Shown: positions 9,304 to 21,800 of the stretch, piece after piece
Numbering within the stretch: the stretch's first letter is position 1
How the letters are laid out: each line of letters starts with the position of its first letter
Assembly: GCA_006503535.1 (NCBI GenBank)
Contig: QYRS01000001.1
Location: forward strand, 1,426,001-1,490,000
Direction: 5' to 3'
Source: Arthrinium phaeospermum
Taxonomy: Eukaryota; Ascomycota; Sordariomycetes; Amphisphaeriales; Apiosporaceae
DNA length: 64,000 nucleotides
The notes under the pieces: model-generated
What the model was told of the DNA's origin: nothing
What the model saw: the letters and a program-made list of their open reading frames with translations, nothing else
Database searches by the model: none
Made by a program: the position numbers and the translations under genes

Positions 9304-11811
9304 ATGGCGGCTGCATCACCGGTTAATGACCAATCGGATCCAAATCTGAGTCATCTGGCAGTTACTCCACAACAACACGGGATCGTAGCACGCGGCTTGC
9401 AGACAGTGAGCCCAAAGTGTCGTCGCCAGCGCCGAATGCCACATGCCCGTGTTTCATGCAAATGACATCCACTCAGAACACAGCCTTTCCAGGAAACCGA
9501 CGAACCACATATTCCCTGACGGACTTGCGGAGATTCCTCGTACTGCTCCTGACACAATCATTGGCGGCGACAACAGCCAATGCTGTGAAGTTACCGATAA
9601 GGACCTGATCCCGTACTTCAGCTCGGACGAAGGCGAAAGAAATTATGGGGTGGGTCCTCGGAAATCGACGATAGTGATGTGGACTTAGCACCATCTACAA
9701 CATCCACATCTCCCAAATCGAAAGTTTCACACCCAATCCCCGTTCACCACAGCCAGACAGGCGACTGCACTCTGGATACTAGTGGTCCTAGTACCAACCC
9801 ACGGCTACACAAAGCGGTGTCGATGTAAGAGCTTCTCCACTTCCAATACCTTATTGATGCTAACAACCACGTGCTCAAGGGCTTCCTCGGTGTATCACCA
9901 ACTCTACCAGATGGTCATGGTGTCCCGGACGGCCATGAAGGCCTTGATCCAGCTGAATATGCGCAAGAGCCCCCCCTGCCACCACCACCTACAGTGGTAT
10001 CCGATGCGGGAAACCAACAGTTCAAGGGGCAGAACCGTATCAATAGCAACTCCAATTCATCTTGTTGGTTACCGCAGAAGACTCTAGAGGATCGGCTATT
10101 CGACGCTAGGCATCGCGCAACGCCCTCACTCCGAAAACTGGAGGGGCTTCATCCCAAAGAAGCAGCTAGACGACATCGTCACCGAGGAGTCCGTTATCCG
10201 GGAACTACAGGCGTGCCTTTCCAATCAAATCGGCTCGAAGAGATTCGAGAGTATGCCCAATGCGTCTGTCGTGATACGGAGTCCAGGCAGCCCGACGGCA
10301 GGATCAAGCTGAAGTCTTTCAAGTCGATATTCGCCCTTCTAATAATGTTCAGGAAGCCAGCTGAGATTCTTGACTTTTCTGAAGGAGGATGTCAGTGACA
10401 TTGATCTGCCTCTAGTCAGTCATGGCGGCACCTACCACATTGGCCGACGAAACCGCCTGTCAAGCCCGGAGAGAGAAAACGACTCTACTTGGGTGCTTTC
10501 TCAAGTGGAGCAGGATTGAGAGCGAAAGCTTTCTCAACTACAGTGGATGATGATCTCCGTTCTTCAGGGAAAGTCAGTACAATGATGTCCAGCACTACGA
10601 ACTCCACGAAAATCACATTCTGCCATGGGTCGGTCGTCGGAGGAATTCCCACCCGACGTTTCTCTCCTTGCCACCTACCTGCACCGTGGAAAGTACCACA
10701 TGATCTTCTACCGAGCACAAGGTGATCTTTTGAAGTATTGGAAGGCTGTCAACCCGAAACCCGACTTCAATTCGGACACGATAATGTGGGATGGCAAAGC
10801 AATGCGAGGGTATCGCAGGCGGCCTCGTGCAGCTTCACAGACATTTTACAACCTCTAAGCCGGGGAGGTCGACGACAAGCCAAAGAGTCATCAGAGTACC
10901 AAGCGAGGGAGTACGCAGACACGAGGAATGGCCAAGTTCCATTTGCAAGTAAGACGCAGTATGTCCTAGGCGGAAGAAAACCAGGGCATACGCCCAATCC
11001 AGGAGAGCGTAAAAAGTCCCGGGACGACTCGGACCCTGGTTTGCATAAGCTGGGAGGACATTGGCAATTTGGGAGGCATGGGGATTTGAAGCCGGAGAAT
11101 ATCCTTTGGTTCAAAGGGGGAGAGGACGGCCGTGGCACACTGAAGATAGCAGATTTTGGCCAAGCCGAACTGCACGAGTGGCATTGCAAGACCCGGAAGC
11201 GGTCTGAAGTGGCTGACACCATGGCCTACAGAGCTCCAGAGTGCCATTTGATGGCAAGAGATTTCGTCAATCGTCTGACGTGTGGTCTCTGGGTTGTCTA
11301 TTCTTGGTCTTTGTGGCCTGGACGCTCGGAGGCGAAGAACTGGTAGCAAGTTTGCCAGCGCTCGATCAGCCTTGGACCAATACTGGGGAATATTATCGGA
11401 TACGTTCTTCCAAATTGATCTTTTGACAGATGACACTCAAGCGTGGAGGGTCATGGTTAAACCAGCTGTTGTTCAGGTACGTACCCCCTTTGAACCCGAC
11501 TTTCACACAAGAATCATTCACTCACAGAACCTCGTCCACGCCTGCAGTTCATTCTCCAATTGCACTTGCATCCTAAGTGTTCCGACTATATTCACGACCT
11601 CTTGGATCTGATTTACACCAAGATGCTCGTCATCGAGTCCGAGTCGTCGGAACGACGCATGGCATGCATCCATGTCCACCGAGAACTGAAGAGAATGCGC
11701 GAGAGGTGCTGCGTCGATGCGGACTATGCCACTGCTGGGAACCCGTGGACAGCGCCCCGCGACATGCCGGTGCCGTCTGCCCTGTACAGGTTCGGCTCCC
11801 TAACGCAATGA
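9304..11811 (+). pseudogene. Decayed serine/threonine protein kinase, same family as the kinase at 5678-7562
   Basis: The ATG at 9304 opens a plausible N-terminus (MAAASPVNDQ...), and scattered frames to 10640 retain family-like segments. These include H-Y-E-L-H-E-N-H-I-L-P-W at about 10591-10630, matching the module end in the upstream kinase. After that the text jumps to S-L-L-A-T-Y-L-H-R-G-K-Y-H-M-I-F-Y-R-A (about 10665-10715). The glycine loop, VAxK lysine and alphaC helix are therefore absent, an internal deletion of about 60 codons by comparison. The catalytic half survives: H-G-D-L-K-P-E-N-I-L and I-A-D-F-G-Q-A in the frame of 10738-11346, then S-S-D-V-W-S-L-G in another frame (11241-11426), and a C-terminal lobe in a third (11560-11811, stop at 11809-11811). 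Multiple stops and frame changes plus the missing ATP-binding elements make an active kinase very unlikely. Confidence 0.75.
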
Positions 11812-12677
11812 TGATGGTGCCCATAGGAGAAGAAAATGCAGTCGGCCGTAAACGGTGGGGCGAAGAAAAAGGTATCGTTTGGTGTAACGCGGTATCAGTG
11901 CTTACTCACAAGGGCACAGACGGAGTGATTTTCTATGATAGACTACATAGATACCTGCATAGATTGGGTTTCAATGAACACCGCCCCTAACGCCTTAGGC
12001 TCTTGCTGCCACTGTGTGAAGCTGGAGCCACTCAGGCGATGGGAAACAATTACTTCTGTAGGACAGAATTCTAGTACTGCATGGTGTCGAATGTACAAAT
12101 ATCCACTCTTTAGTGGGCGGATAACGACATGGACCATCTCGCCTTGCATAACTAGACTACGCCCATAAGGCAATCTACCTTCCTCCGTTGAACTTGGGCA
12201 AGAACGAGAAACATTCCTACCGTAAAGTGTCCCTTCCCTCCTAATTTAACCAATAGTAGTTTTGTCGCAGACTCTCTTAGTCTTGTCAAGGCGACGAAGC
12301 TCAATATCATGCTCCCATGTGATGTACGATAGCCTCAGACGTGAAACATATGGGAGACGCACAGTCGTCACACAGCATACTTCGTTCATTGGGTCGGTTC
12401 TCTGTCCTATCATGATTTGGCATACTTGCAGGAAGCAAATTGTTTCGTATAACCCGTATAGCAAAGTCGTTGATTGAGACGGGACGCGATCTGTTTGATA
12501 CGGATACGGCGGAAGCTTCGGGGACTGCTCCTAAACACTGTTTTGTCGTAACTCGATCCAGAGACGACGCCTATATAACCTGCCTTCCTCTTGGCAACTC
12601 TCTCATAGCCAGAGCCGGTGTTTCCCCAAGCAAGCACATACAGCAATCACATCCCATCATCAGAACATTGTATCCTC
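11812..12677. other. Intergenic, no gene supported
   Basis: The segment is AT-richer than its flanks, with only short open frames lacking domain features. It probably contains the promoter of the small secreted protein gene (start 12678). Confidence 0.45.
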
Positions 12678-13051
12678 ATGGTCCGCATCGACATCGTCAC
12701 CCACTGCCGTCGTTGCTGCCCTTTGCGGCTTGGTCGTGGCGGACAATTGCAAGAACGGCATTGACTACTGTGGCAGAGGCCTTCTCCGAAAAGGTAAATA
12801 AAGCAGTTTCCATTATGACCCATGCAGACTCAACTTGGAAGTCGCCTCATCTAATATGTGACGGAATCTCAGGCAACTACTACGATGACATCATTCGGTC
12901 TCTCAACCGTGCCGGCCAGAAGACTGACCAAGACCACGTCAACGACTCCGTCTTCCACTGCGGGGGCCCGGACGACATCCCGTTCCAGAAGTTCTGCGGA
13001 AAAGGCAGGTGCAAGGATGGCGGCACCAACCACAACGACTACTGCGACTGA
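12678..13051 (+). pseudogene. Small secreted cysteine-rich protein (effector-like), frameshift in the signal peptide
   Basis: The mature part is clear: D-N-C-K-N-G-I-D-Y-C-G-R-G-L-L at 12742-12786, a 79-nt intron (12794-12872, GTAAAT donor, CAG acceptor) splitting a Gly codon, then N-Y-Y-D-D-I-I-R-S-L, a central F-H-C-G-G, and a C-terminal C-G-K-G-R-C-K-D-G-G...D-Y-C before TGA at 13049. Six or more cysteines, about 75 residues and a hydrophobic stretch (A-V-V-A-A-L-C-G-L-V-V-A) directly before the first Cys fit a small secreted fungal protein of the kind found in plant-associated species. The only suitable ATG (12678) is one nucleotide out of frame with the hydrophobic stretch, and no ATG exists in the mature frame for 200 nt upstream. 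The protein as given cannot be exported. No specific function is claimed. Confidence 0.6.
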
Positions 13052-14239
13052 GTAGCGAGTCCATCCGAGTTTGGGGGATAGGGGTATGGATGTTCAGTGC
13101 AGTAGGCTTTCGGGACATTCCATTCGTCAACCACTCTTAAGTTTGGGATCAGGATGCGTTCTTTCCCAAATTATTCCTCAACTTCTTTGCTTCAGGGTCA
13201 GGATTATGGTTCATTTGACACGGTATCACTTCACTGGTTACACTCTTTTCAGTGCATATGGGCTTATATAGGTGTTTGGTCAAGGGGTTGAACTTATGTA
13301 TCTATCAAGCACCGGCTCGTAGACCATATGACACTTCATCCCAGACATGGTAGCATTTCTTCATGTTGCGAAAGTCAACATCTTAGTCCCGTAATTAATG
13401 TCCAGCTACTCCCTGCATGATGACAATTTCCCTCAGGACGTTCCCAAGAAGGGGAGAGTAATGCAATGAAGCCAACGCAAAGTACGCATCACATACTTTA
13501 AGTGGCTTGATCACTGGTGTTGCTGTGCGTTTACTGTTGGATTAGCTTTTGTGTGGCAGTACCCATTTCCCACCACAAAGATGCTGGTGATCCGTGCGTT
13601 GCACACGTGATGCCCCTTTTCAGCCGCGCTGCTTACCCCTGGATCGGCATGACCCCAGCATTGACAAAACACTCTGGTTGGATGTTCTACCTAGGGCTAT
13701 CCTGTGTTTGGCTCAGAGCTTCTTCGTTATAGAGGCTTGCGTGAAGCATGCGAGATAGCAATCCATCCTCTACAACACCTGGTACCAAGATCAGAAGACG
13801 GTACGTTTGGTGCTGTCAGTGATCGTATGCGATTTACGGCGCGGCTCTCATCTTGCCAGTGGATTAATTGTCCACTGGGCTGATCTGAAAGGGGCCGACA
13901 TAGAGAGCTCAGCTCAGACGCCTTCCAGGCGTTGTCGTCAAGGCCACATTATGGCCATTGTTGGGATAAATGCACTTAGGCTAAAACAGCCATGGGATCT
14001 GCAACTGGAACATGTTTACTCAAATGTATTAATGGAGGTTCGATGAGAAGAATTTCTTGGGACTTCATAGGTATATATCCAGTTCCTGTCGCAGTTCTAT
14101 AAATCAATTCGTGCGAATTGAATTACATGCCGCAGAGTTGCTAGACCAGACAGAAGATAACTATCTGTCCTCACGCTTCCGTCGCTGAACCCATCTTCCG
14201 ACCTTCCGATACTTGGTACTCGAATGACAAATTCTGAGT
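13052..14239. other. Intergenic, no gene supported
   Basis: The region lies between two convergently oriented broken genes. Open frames of up to 79 codons occur (13517-13732, 13807-14046, both plus) without recognisable features. No repeat or RNA gene was seen. Confidence 0.45.
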
Positions 14240-15380
14240 TTATACTTCCATGAAAGGCTTGAAATAAGGTACGCATGCTGTTATCACACTTACGCTGAGC
14301 GTGGTTTGATTCAGAATGACCGGGACTTTTAGACTCAGGGTTAAGTCAGAGCTGGTCGTACTCTGAAGAAAGTGATCAACTGGGCGATAGCTGCTGCAAC
14401 AACTCTTCAGACCCAAAAAGGTCAGCTTATTGTGTCGAATCACCAAGGGACCTGTGGGTATAAACGGAAGGTCAACTTACAGGAGCCGTGTCAGGAAAAG
14501 AGACAGCACGACAACCTTTTCGAGCGAGATATCTGGACCTTGTACATGACGAGAAGGTACAAGCCACCGATGCAGAGCTCTGTCAACACATTGACAACGG
14601 AAACGTAACCCCACCACGCCCGCTGCCTATGGTTAGCGAGACGGTTTCGTCTTCGGTAAGATGTCTTACTGCGCCACGTACCCGATTGAGGCACTGATGC
14701 CCGTTGACGTAGTCCCATGGTGTAGGTATTGCACACTGGAATATCGAGCTGATCGTGGCCGTGACGAACCAAAGCCCAACAAAGGCAGATACGCTCCGGC
14801 GTGTGCGCGGAGTCACGATGTTTTGACTGAGTCTTTTGATGAAGACGAGAATAGACCATTTGACATGGTAAGAGAAAGAATGAGCAGGATGGTGCTGGCG
14901 TATTCCGTCTTGATGGGTCAAGCCCGGGAAATGTCAGTATAACTCCATGGCACTGCGATGAATAGGTCTGAGGCGAGAGAAAAAAACCCCGTACCTTGAG
15001 AAAAGTGTCCTGTGACTCTTCACTGAGGGAGGCCCAGGCCTCCCCAGACCCGCAGATGCCCCAAACGAGGTTGCTATGCACTCTCCGAGGTATATTGTCT
15101 GGTAAAGTGATTGATCAGTCCCAGCCCACGGTGTCCTGCGTCCCGACGGCTTCCTTGCAGCTCTCGGACGTCAGGGGCGGCGCTAATGTAAACGCACCTG
15201 TGCCAGGACTGTGAGCCAATCGTCTGGCCCCAGCTTGCGCACCATGATGTACTTCATCCCCAGCCCTATGACGGCGCTAAGGTGGCCGCCGTGAAGATGA
15301 ACCATATCAGATTTATGATTCGATCCGCGTCGAGTGTCGTGTCCGTTTGCGTTTGCGAGTTCTTTGGCAATGGTAGACAC
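14240..15380 (-). pseudogene. Fungal rhodopsin-like 7TM integral membrane protein, frameshifted
   Basis: Pieces in several frames on the minus strand follow the order of the fungal rhodopsin-domain family (PTH11/satratoxin SC1-like membrane proteins). A TM1/TM2 region ends in M-V-R-K-L-G-P-D-D-W-L-T-V-L-A (about 15200-15250). It is followed by W-S-I-L-V-F-I-K-R-L-S, F-V-G-L-W-F-V-T-A-T-I-S-S-I-F-Q-C and W-D-Y-V-N-G-H-Q-C-L-N-R (14700-14870). After a credible 57-nt intron comes W-W-G-Y-V-S-V-V-N-V-L-T-E-L-C-I-G-G-L-Y (14530-14620), then S-V-S-V-I-T-A-C-V-P-Y-F-K-P-F-M-E (14240-14300). Frames change near 15280, 14860 and 14520, each explicable by a 1-nt indel. The N-terminal start is not resolved. 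Such proteins sit in the plasma membrane; roles of most are unknown. Confidence 0.65.
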
Positions 15381-16025
15381 GAACTTAGAGACTACTCGTT
15401 GGATAGCTCTGTAAGCTTACTCTAATAAAGCATCAATCCAAACGAAACTTGAAATCTTGGGAAAGACAGTGCCGTGGTAAGGCTGGGGGATCAGAATCCG
15501 AAGGGATGAAATGGTTGCGTAAGCTGCAGAGAGCGTAACCACCACCTGGCTATTGTGTACGTCAGATATTACCCGGCGATGTTGTTGGCCACGATTAACC
15601 CGGTGTTCCGGGGTGCGCGGCAGGGCCCAATCACGGAGCTTCCCCGGCTTATTACTGCAGCGGCCATCGCTCCAGTCGTTTTGGTTGACGGGGCCGGCAT
15701 ATCTCTACACCCCTTCGCTCCAAGTTGCCTCCTTGCAATTGGCTTTCGGACTTCATGTCTCCAAATCTCACCCGTTACACAGTTACGCATGCGTTTAGGG
15801 CTGTTCCAAATATTTCCGATCTGCGCTGATTCGCTTGATTAGACCACTCGGCTGTCTTGATCTCCAATTTCTGAATCTTTCAGGGGCACCAATCTACACG
15901 TTTTGGGTTTTCACCTGGATCTGACATAGCCTTTTATCAGTCGATTTCGCATCACCATTTCGGGCACGCGAAACCCCCATGGCTTCTGATTCCTGCGACT
16001 ACACAAATCCTTATGATTCACAACC
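15381..16025. other. Intergenic, divergent spacer
   Basis: The spacer lies between the minus-strand rhodopsin-like gene and the plus-strand permease. Small frames at 15553-15842 have no domain. Nothing else is supported. Confidence 0.45.
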
Positions 16026-17855
16026 ATGTCTAGCGACAGCGAAGCTAAGCGGAAGGCACATGTTGACGGACCAACGGTGGTTCGACACGTTTGCGTGACG
16101 ACGAAGTCCTGGCAAGGCTGGGAAAGAAGGCCGTCCTCAAGAGAACTTGGCTTTCTCACTATATTGGGGTTCAGTTGTACAGTCCTCGTCACCTGGGAGG
16201 GCTCCTTGGTGTATGAAGCTCTGCCTTCTTTCCTTATCTCTCCTACGTTTTCGGCTAACGAATATCCAGGACATTCATTTGGGCTTGCCAAAGTAACACT
16301 CCCTCCATTTGACCTCTCTCCTGGTTAGCCAGATTCAGTGCTTACTTACTGATTATTTCCGGCAGTGGCGGTCCTTCCGGCCTCGTCTACAACTTCTCGT
16401 CGTCTGGGTTGGCACCCTCTCCGTATTCGCCGTTCTTTCCGAACTCGTCTCCATGGCGCCGACCTCGGGCGGACAGTACACTGGATCTCGATGCTGGCGC
16501 CGGCCTCGTGGCGAAAGTTCTTCGGCTACATAACGGGATGGCTGTGCATCGTCGGGTGGCAGCCGTGGCGGCCTCGTCGGCGCGCTGAGCGCCAGCAGAT
16601 CCAGGGCATCATCTTGCTCTGCCATCCCGACTGCTGAGCGCCAGCATGATCCAGGGCATCATCTTGCTCTGCCATCCCGACTATGCCAACACGATGCAGG
16701 GCTGGCACGGGCTCCTGATTTCCTGGGCCTTGGTGCTGTTCAGCTTCGCGGTCAATGCCGTCATCGGGTCTGTCTTGGCCAAGTTCGAGGGCGTCGTCCT
16801 GATTCTCCACCTGCTCGGTTCTTCGCCATCATGCTACCTCTCGTCCTGCTTGGCGAACACGTTTCGCCCGCCGATGTGTTTAACAATTTCGTCAATAATG
16901 GTGGCTGGCCCACTCAAGCGCTCTCCTCCAGCATAGGTATGACTGGTAGTGTTTTGGCCTTCCTTGGGGGTGATGCTGCAATGCATGTGAGTTTGGAACG
17001 AACTAAACACAACTGATTTCGAGTATCACACATGTTCTGACAATGGTACTGGCAGATGGCCGAGGAAATCAGAGGCGCCTCTCGTCATCCCTCGCTCGCT
17101 ATTTTCGGGGCTTATTCTCAACGGTTGCCTGGGTTTTGGCATGGTGGTGGCATGCATGTTTTCCCTCGGGGACTTGGATGAAGCCCTAGCCGAGAACCCA
17201 ACTTCCCTTACATGGCCATCTTCCATCGTGCCGTCGGCTCCAGATCCGGGGCAGCGGCCATGGCCTCCATCGTCGTGGTCCTGTGCTGCAGCGCCACGAC
17301 CGGCGCCATGGCGTCAGCGTCCCGCATCCTTTGGGCCTTTTCACGCGATCGGGGAACCCCAGGGTGGAGAGTATGGAGAAAGGTCGCCCGTCGAACAGGG
17401 ATCCCGTTCAACTCGGTTCTGCTAACCGCCTTCATCTCCATGCTCCTGTCTCTCATCAATCTCGGGGACGCGACCCGCCTTCAACGGCATCACGACCATC
17501 CAAATATCTGGACTTTGCGGCTCCTATCTCTTCGTTGCTACATTGTTGCTGTACAACCGGCTGGCTGGCCACGTTCAGGAGCCACATGATGACAACGCCA
17601 TCACCAACACGATGGGGAAAGACCTCACCTGGGGTCCGTGGCGCCTCCGCGGGTACCTTGGAACTGCGAATAACGCTTTTGCTTGCGTCTATCTGATCTA
17701 CGTCGGTTCTTCGCCTTTTGGCCCGCGAGCATTCAGGTCACTCCGAAAAACTTCAATTGGGCCGTCTTGCCCTTACCGTCATCACTCTGTTCAGTCTCCT
17801 GTACTACGCATTGTGGGCCAGGAAGACATATGCGGGGCCGATCATCGAGTTCTGA
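16026..17855 (+). pseudogene. Amino acid/GABA-type permease (APC superfamily), multiple frameshifts and a 50-bp tandem duplication
   Basis: From ATG 16026 the text follows a fungal amino-acid/GABA/choline permease almost end to end but changes frame repeatedly. Recognisable steps are E-L-G-F-L-T-I-L-G-F-S-C-T (first TM, about 16141), V-W-V-G-T-L-S-V-F-A-V-L-S-E-L (16400-16450) and the family hallmark M-A-P-T-S-G-G-Q-Y (16452-16480). Further on are W-R-K-F-F-G-Y-I-T-G-W-L, then I-Q-G-I-I-L-L (present twice because of a duplication at 16584-16682). Next come F-L-G-G-D-A-A-M-H-M-A-E-E with an intron inside, A-S-R-I-L-W-A-F-S-R-D, and a last TM before a stop at 17853-17855. At least six frame changes are needed. 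Introns are plausible near 16200-16370 and 16987-17055. The family imports amino acids or GABA across the plasma membrane; this copy cannot make a full protein as given. Confidence 0.75.
16584..16682. repeat. Imperfect 49/50-bp tandem duplication inside the permease
   Basis: Two adjacent copies start with GCTGAGCGCCAGCA (16584-16632 and 16633-16682). They differ by one T in the second copy, after GCCAGCA. The extra copy adds a length that is not a multiple of three and helps destroy the reading frame. Confidence 0.9.
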
Positions 17856-18804
17856 TAGCCTGGCCCTTGACACTCGCTACCTCGAAACGCCTGCGGGTTG
17901 CGAGCCCATCTTCTACGTAATAGGGGAATAAGCAAGTCATGCACGACTTCGCAGAGGCTCGTCGCGTGGCCGTTGACACCCCTTTCGGAAGGGCTGAACG
18001 AATTGAGGGATAGAAGAAGTGCACTTTCTCGCCAGCCTGTGAGAAATCACGCGCTATGTAAGTGCTAAGATGGCGGGGTTCAAAGGATTGGTTTCACATC
18101 TATCTACCGGGTCTTTCTCATATCATATGTACACATCATTGGTGTCTGAGCGCATACCAAATCATCGCTCTGAGCATTTGCTCACTGTATGGAGCACATG
18201 AGACCTTGCTAAATCTACCAATGGTTATTACTATGCGCCAATAATGGGGATGAGTGTCGTACTGTACTTGGGGGTTGCGAGGTACTCGAGGCGTTTTTAA
18301 GCGCCGACAAGCTCAAAGTGCCAATATATTCAGGTACCCAGATAATATGTACGAATATAACAGCGTTCTGTCCCTGACTTGTAGGCGTTGGCAGGATGGA
18401 GTTGATGAGACTTCTCTTGCCCATCCGTACCAAGCATCACTGGCAGACATATAAGGCTATTGGAGTGTTCCAGGAAGCAAACGTTGTCACACCAACCCGA
18501 TTAATTTGAAGCCAATTGGAATAGAATCGTAATTTCGAAGTTGATAAGACGCGAGTACGCACATTGTTCATCAAAGCCTCCTACGAAGTGAAGTGCCGGT
18601 TCCCCACAGATAGGAGAAGCATGAAGTTTTCGTTCCTTTTGTATGATTGGTACATGTTAACCACTAAACTACACTATATCATTCAAGTACTTATGGTATC
18701 GGCAGATTGAAGATCATCTCGTCAACCGTAACTATTTCTTCCCAGACTCAAGATACTTATGCAATACCTAGTGACGCCCGACGTTAGTGCTGACTGCCCT
18801 GGAC
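17856..18804. other. Intergenic, convergent 3' ends
   Basis: AT-rich spacer between the convergent permease and SNF2 genes. No coding feature is supported. Confidence 0.5.
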
Positions 18805-21800
18805 TTATTGCGTGAAAGGTCTCACCTGGGCTTTTCGCCTTTCAAAATTATCTGCGTTCTCTGGGTCGTCCATAGAATGACGGATGAGTCTCAATTTGTC
18901 GTCTTGAACCCATTTCACATACTGCGTAACATGTTAGCATTGATGAATTTCTGCCAGTCGGTTTGAACAGATAGATACCCACCATCTCGACCGAATCCTT
19001 GATCAAGTACCTTGTGATCGTCACCTTCTTTGTCTGCCCGATGCGATGGATGCGGTCGATGGCTTGGGCTTCTACCATGGGGTTCCAGTGCGGCTCCAAG
19101 ATGTGAATATTGCACGCCACGGTTAGGTTGATACTGCCAATTAGTTTGATGAATAAGCAAGACCGTGTTCGATCAAGTAGCACAACTCATCATGATGGTC
19201 CTCACTTACCCTTCTGCAGCACTCCCAATATTGCAAAGTATGACCAGACACTGCGGATCGGTTGTGAACTCTTGCTTTCGTTCTAGCCGCAATTGACATC
19301 TGACCATCAAGTCTCTGAAAACGGAAAGAGCAATTCCGAAAAGCTTTCTCAACGAGATTTAACATGGCAGTCCAAGAGGTATACACGACACTATTCAACT
19401 AGTGTCAGCGATGCGTCGCAACGAAGCTGTTCTTGTTTCTGCTCCACCTACCTTTTGCCGGGACTCTTTGTAGATTGGCCAACAGAGCTTTGACCTTAGC
19501 CGAAGGAGGCACATGATCGGATGAAACCGTATCGACAAGTCTTGTTGTGTCGTCATGTCATCTTTCTCCGCGGCACGGCATGAGCTACAGAATTGTTGGT
19601 CCTGCTTGGAACGTCGGGACGAATCATCTGGTGGGCTTAGCAAATCATCCATGTCTTCGCCACATCTCGAACAAGAGCTTTCCATTATTAATAGAGAGAG
19701 CTTCATTAGAGCTGGTGGTCGGGTCCAGAAGGTCGAAGGCGCGTGGAGGTATCATGTGTTTCCCATGGTCACAGATTCTTCGAAGAATGGTCGGGACGAA
19801 TCATCTGGTGGGGCTTAGCAAATCATCCATGTCTTCGCCCATCTCGAACAAGAGCTTTCCATTATAAGAGAGAGCTTCATTAGAGCTGGTGGTCGGGTCC
19901 AGAAGGTCGAAGGCGCGTGGAGGTATCATGTGTTTCCCATGGTCACAGATTCTTCGAAGAATGGTAATCAGTGACAGAATGTTACGCTTCGAGGTCTCGG
20001 TGCCTGAGATGCCGGTGTTGCGCTGTGCGGCCAAGGTTTCAGTTTTCGCCTGGAACATTCTGTATAGCTGGTGATCTTCTTCATCCAGAGTAATAATCTC
20101 GGATCTCTCTGTTTTCGCCGGGAGGGCACGCGCAAGACCAGCAGTGGCCTTGGTGCGACGAAGGCAGGTGGCGCTAACCAGATCCCTAAATATTCTCAGT
20201 GAATCCAGAGCCTGGTGCTTTATTGGATTAGAAATGTGCTTCTCAAATTGCGACTTTGTTGTGAGCGACGGGACGCCTAGAAACGCCAATAGGGCACCAA
20301 AGTCATCAATAGAGTTTTGTATAGGAGTTCCAGTGAGACACCATTTGTAGTGAGCATGAAGTTTGATGACGATCGAAAAACCTGGGAACTTCGATTCCGA
20401 ATATGGTGGGCTTTGGAACCGTTAGTCACATGACAAGGAAATGACTTCGTTGAAACTCCTTACCTTCATCCAACACCACCCTCAGCCATTTTCCCGTGGT
20501 AAGGGGTCCGCTTGACTTCAGATCTGACCTCAGTGTCTCGTATGTAGTCAGCACAACATCAAGGTCCTTAAAATATTTGGATAATTGGTCTCATTCCCAT
20601 GATACAGGATGTATTGAGTTGCTCGGTTTTGATGTGTCTTCGGGTTGAGTTAGTAAGTTCAAAGACTCATATTGACACCAAACGTACTGATGGATTTGCT
20701 GCTTCCAGCTAACCAAGGCGTTTCATCAGCAAGATTGTATTGAGAAGTCAGTGTTCTGCTTGTAACTCTCATACGGGCGGAATTCTATCGGCAGCCAGGG
20801 ATGGTTAACCTACTCGATTTAGGTGTGACAATGAGAGTTGCTCTTGCTCCCCCTCTTTCAACCCAGAGTGATCGCCGTCCAGTGAATCCAGTGATGAACA
20901 TATTAGAGCAAGAGTGCTTAACGATTTCCCAAGACCCATGTCCTGTTCTTCATTAGTATTGAATAAACGGATCAGAGTGGCCATACATCTGCTAATATCC
21001 CGCCATATGTTGGACTGGATTGGCACTGATTGTGCCAGTGACTTTGTGACGGTACCTTTAACGACAGGTAAGCAAAATGGCATAGGATTTCTCATCTGTA
21101 GACGCACCGGAGGCCTTTGGGGCCATGCTCCGAGACCCAAAGGGACGGGAACTTGTGATCCCTCCCTTATGGGTTTCGACTCCTTCTCCGTCATCATTGC
21201 TAGAGCTTGCAATTGGTGTGCCTAGGTGAAGTCAGCACTGATATGCAACCAATCAAGATTCTCTTACCTCATTAGTCCCGAAATCAAGCGAGGACTGGGT
21301 CTGATGGATTCAGGCACTGATATTGGACCATCTGCTGAATCAAAAATATGTAGCAGACGACATTGTTCGATTTCATCCGAGTTCGGTTGGGGGTTTTGCT
21401 AGGAACTTCGTTCAAGTTTAGATCCTCTAGTTGCGGCATTGCTCGCCCTGGTCGCAAAAGAAATGTGGATTCCAATAGGCAATATCATCATCCACTCTTC
21501 TGAAAATGGGTGCTGTAGGTACAGACCTGCATCGGACAGAGCTTTAGCCACATCATGTCCTTCGACTCGCAATCCATACGAGTATGCGGCAGTCAACGTT
21601 TGTCAGGTACGGTGTACTTGTTGGTCGCATTGATATTGCCGGCTTCGCATCCAGACTCGACCGCATAAGCCTTGGCCTCAATTGCACTGTAGGCCACGCA
21701 ACCAATCTGCGAAGCCCTGGGTGGTGCAGAATCCCCGTGTATTCAGATGTTTCTTTCGAGTACATCTTAAAGATGCTGCCGCATTTCCGAAGATCAATGT

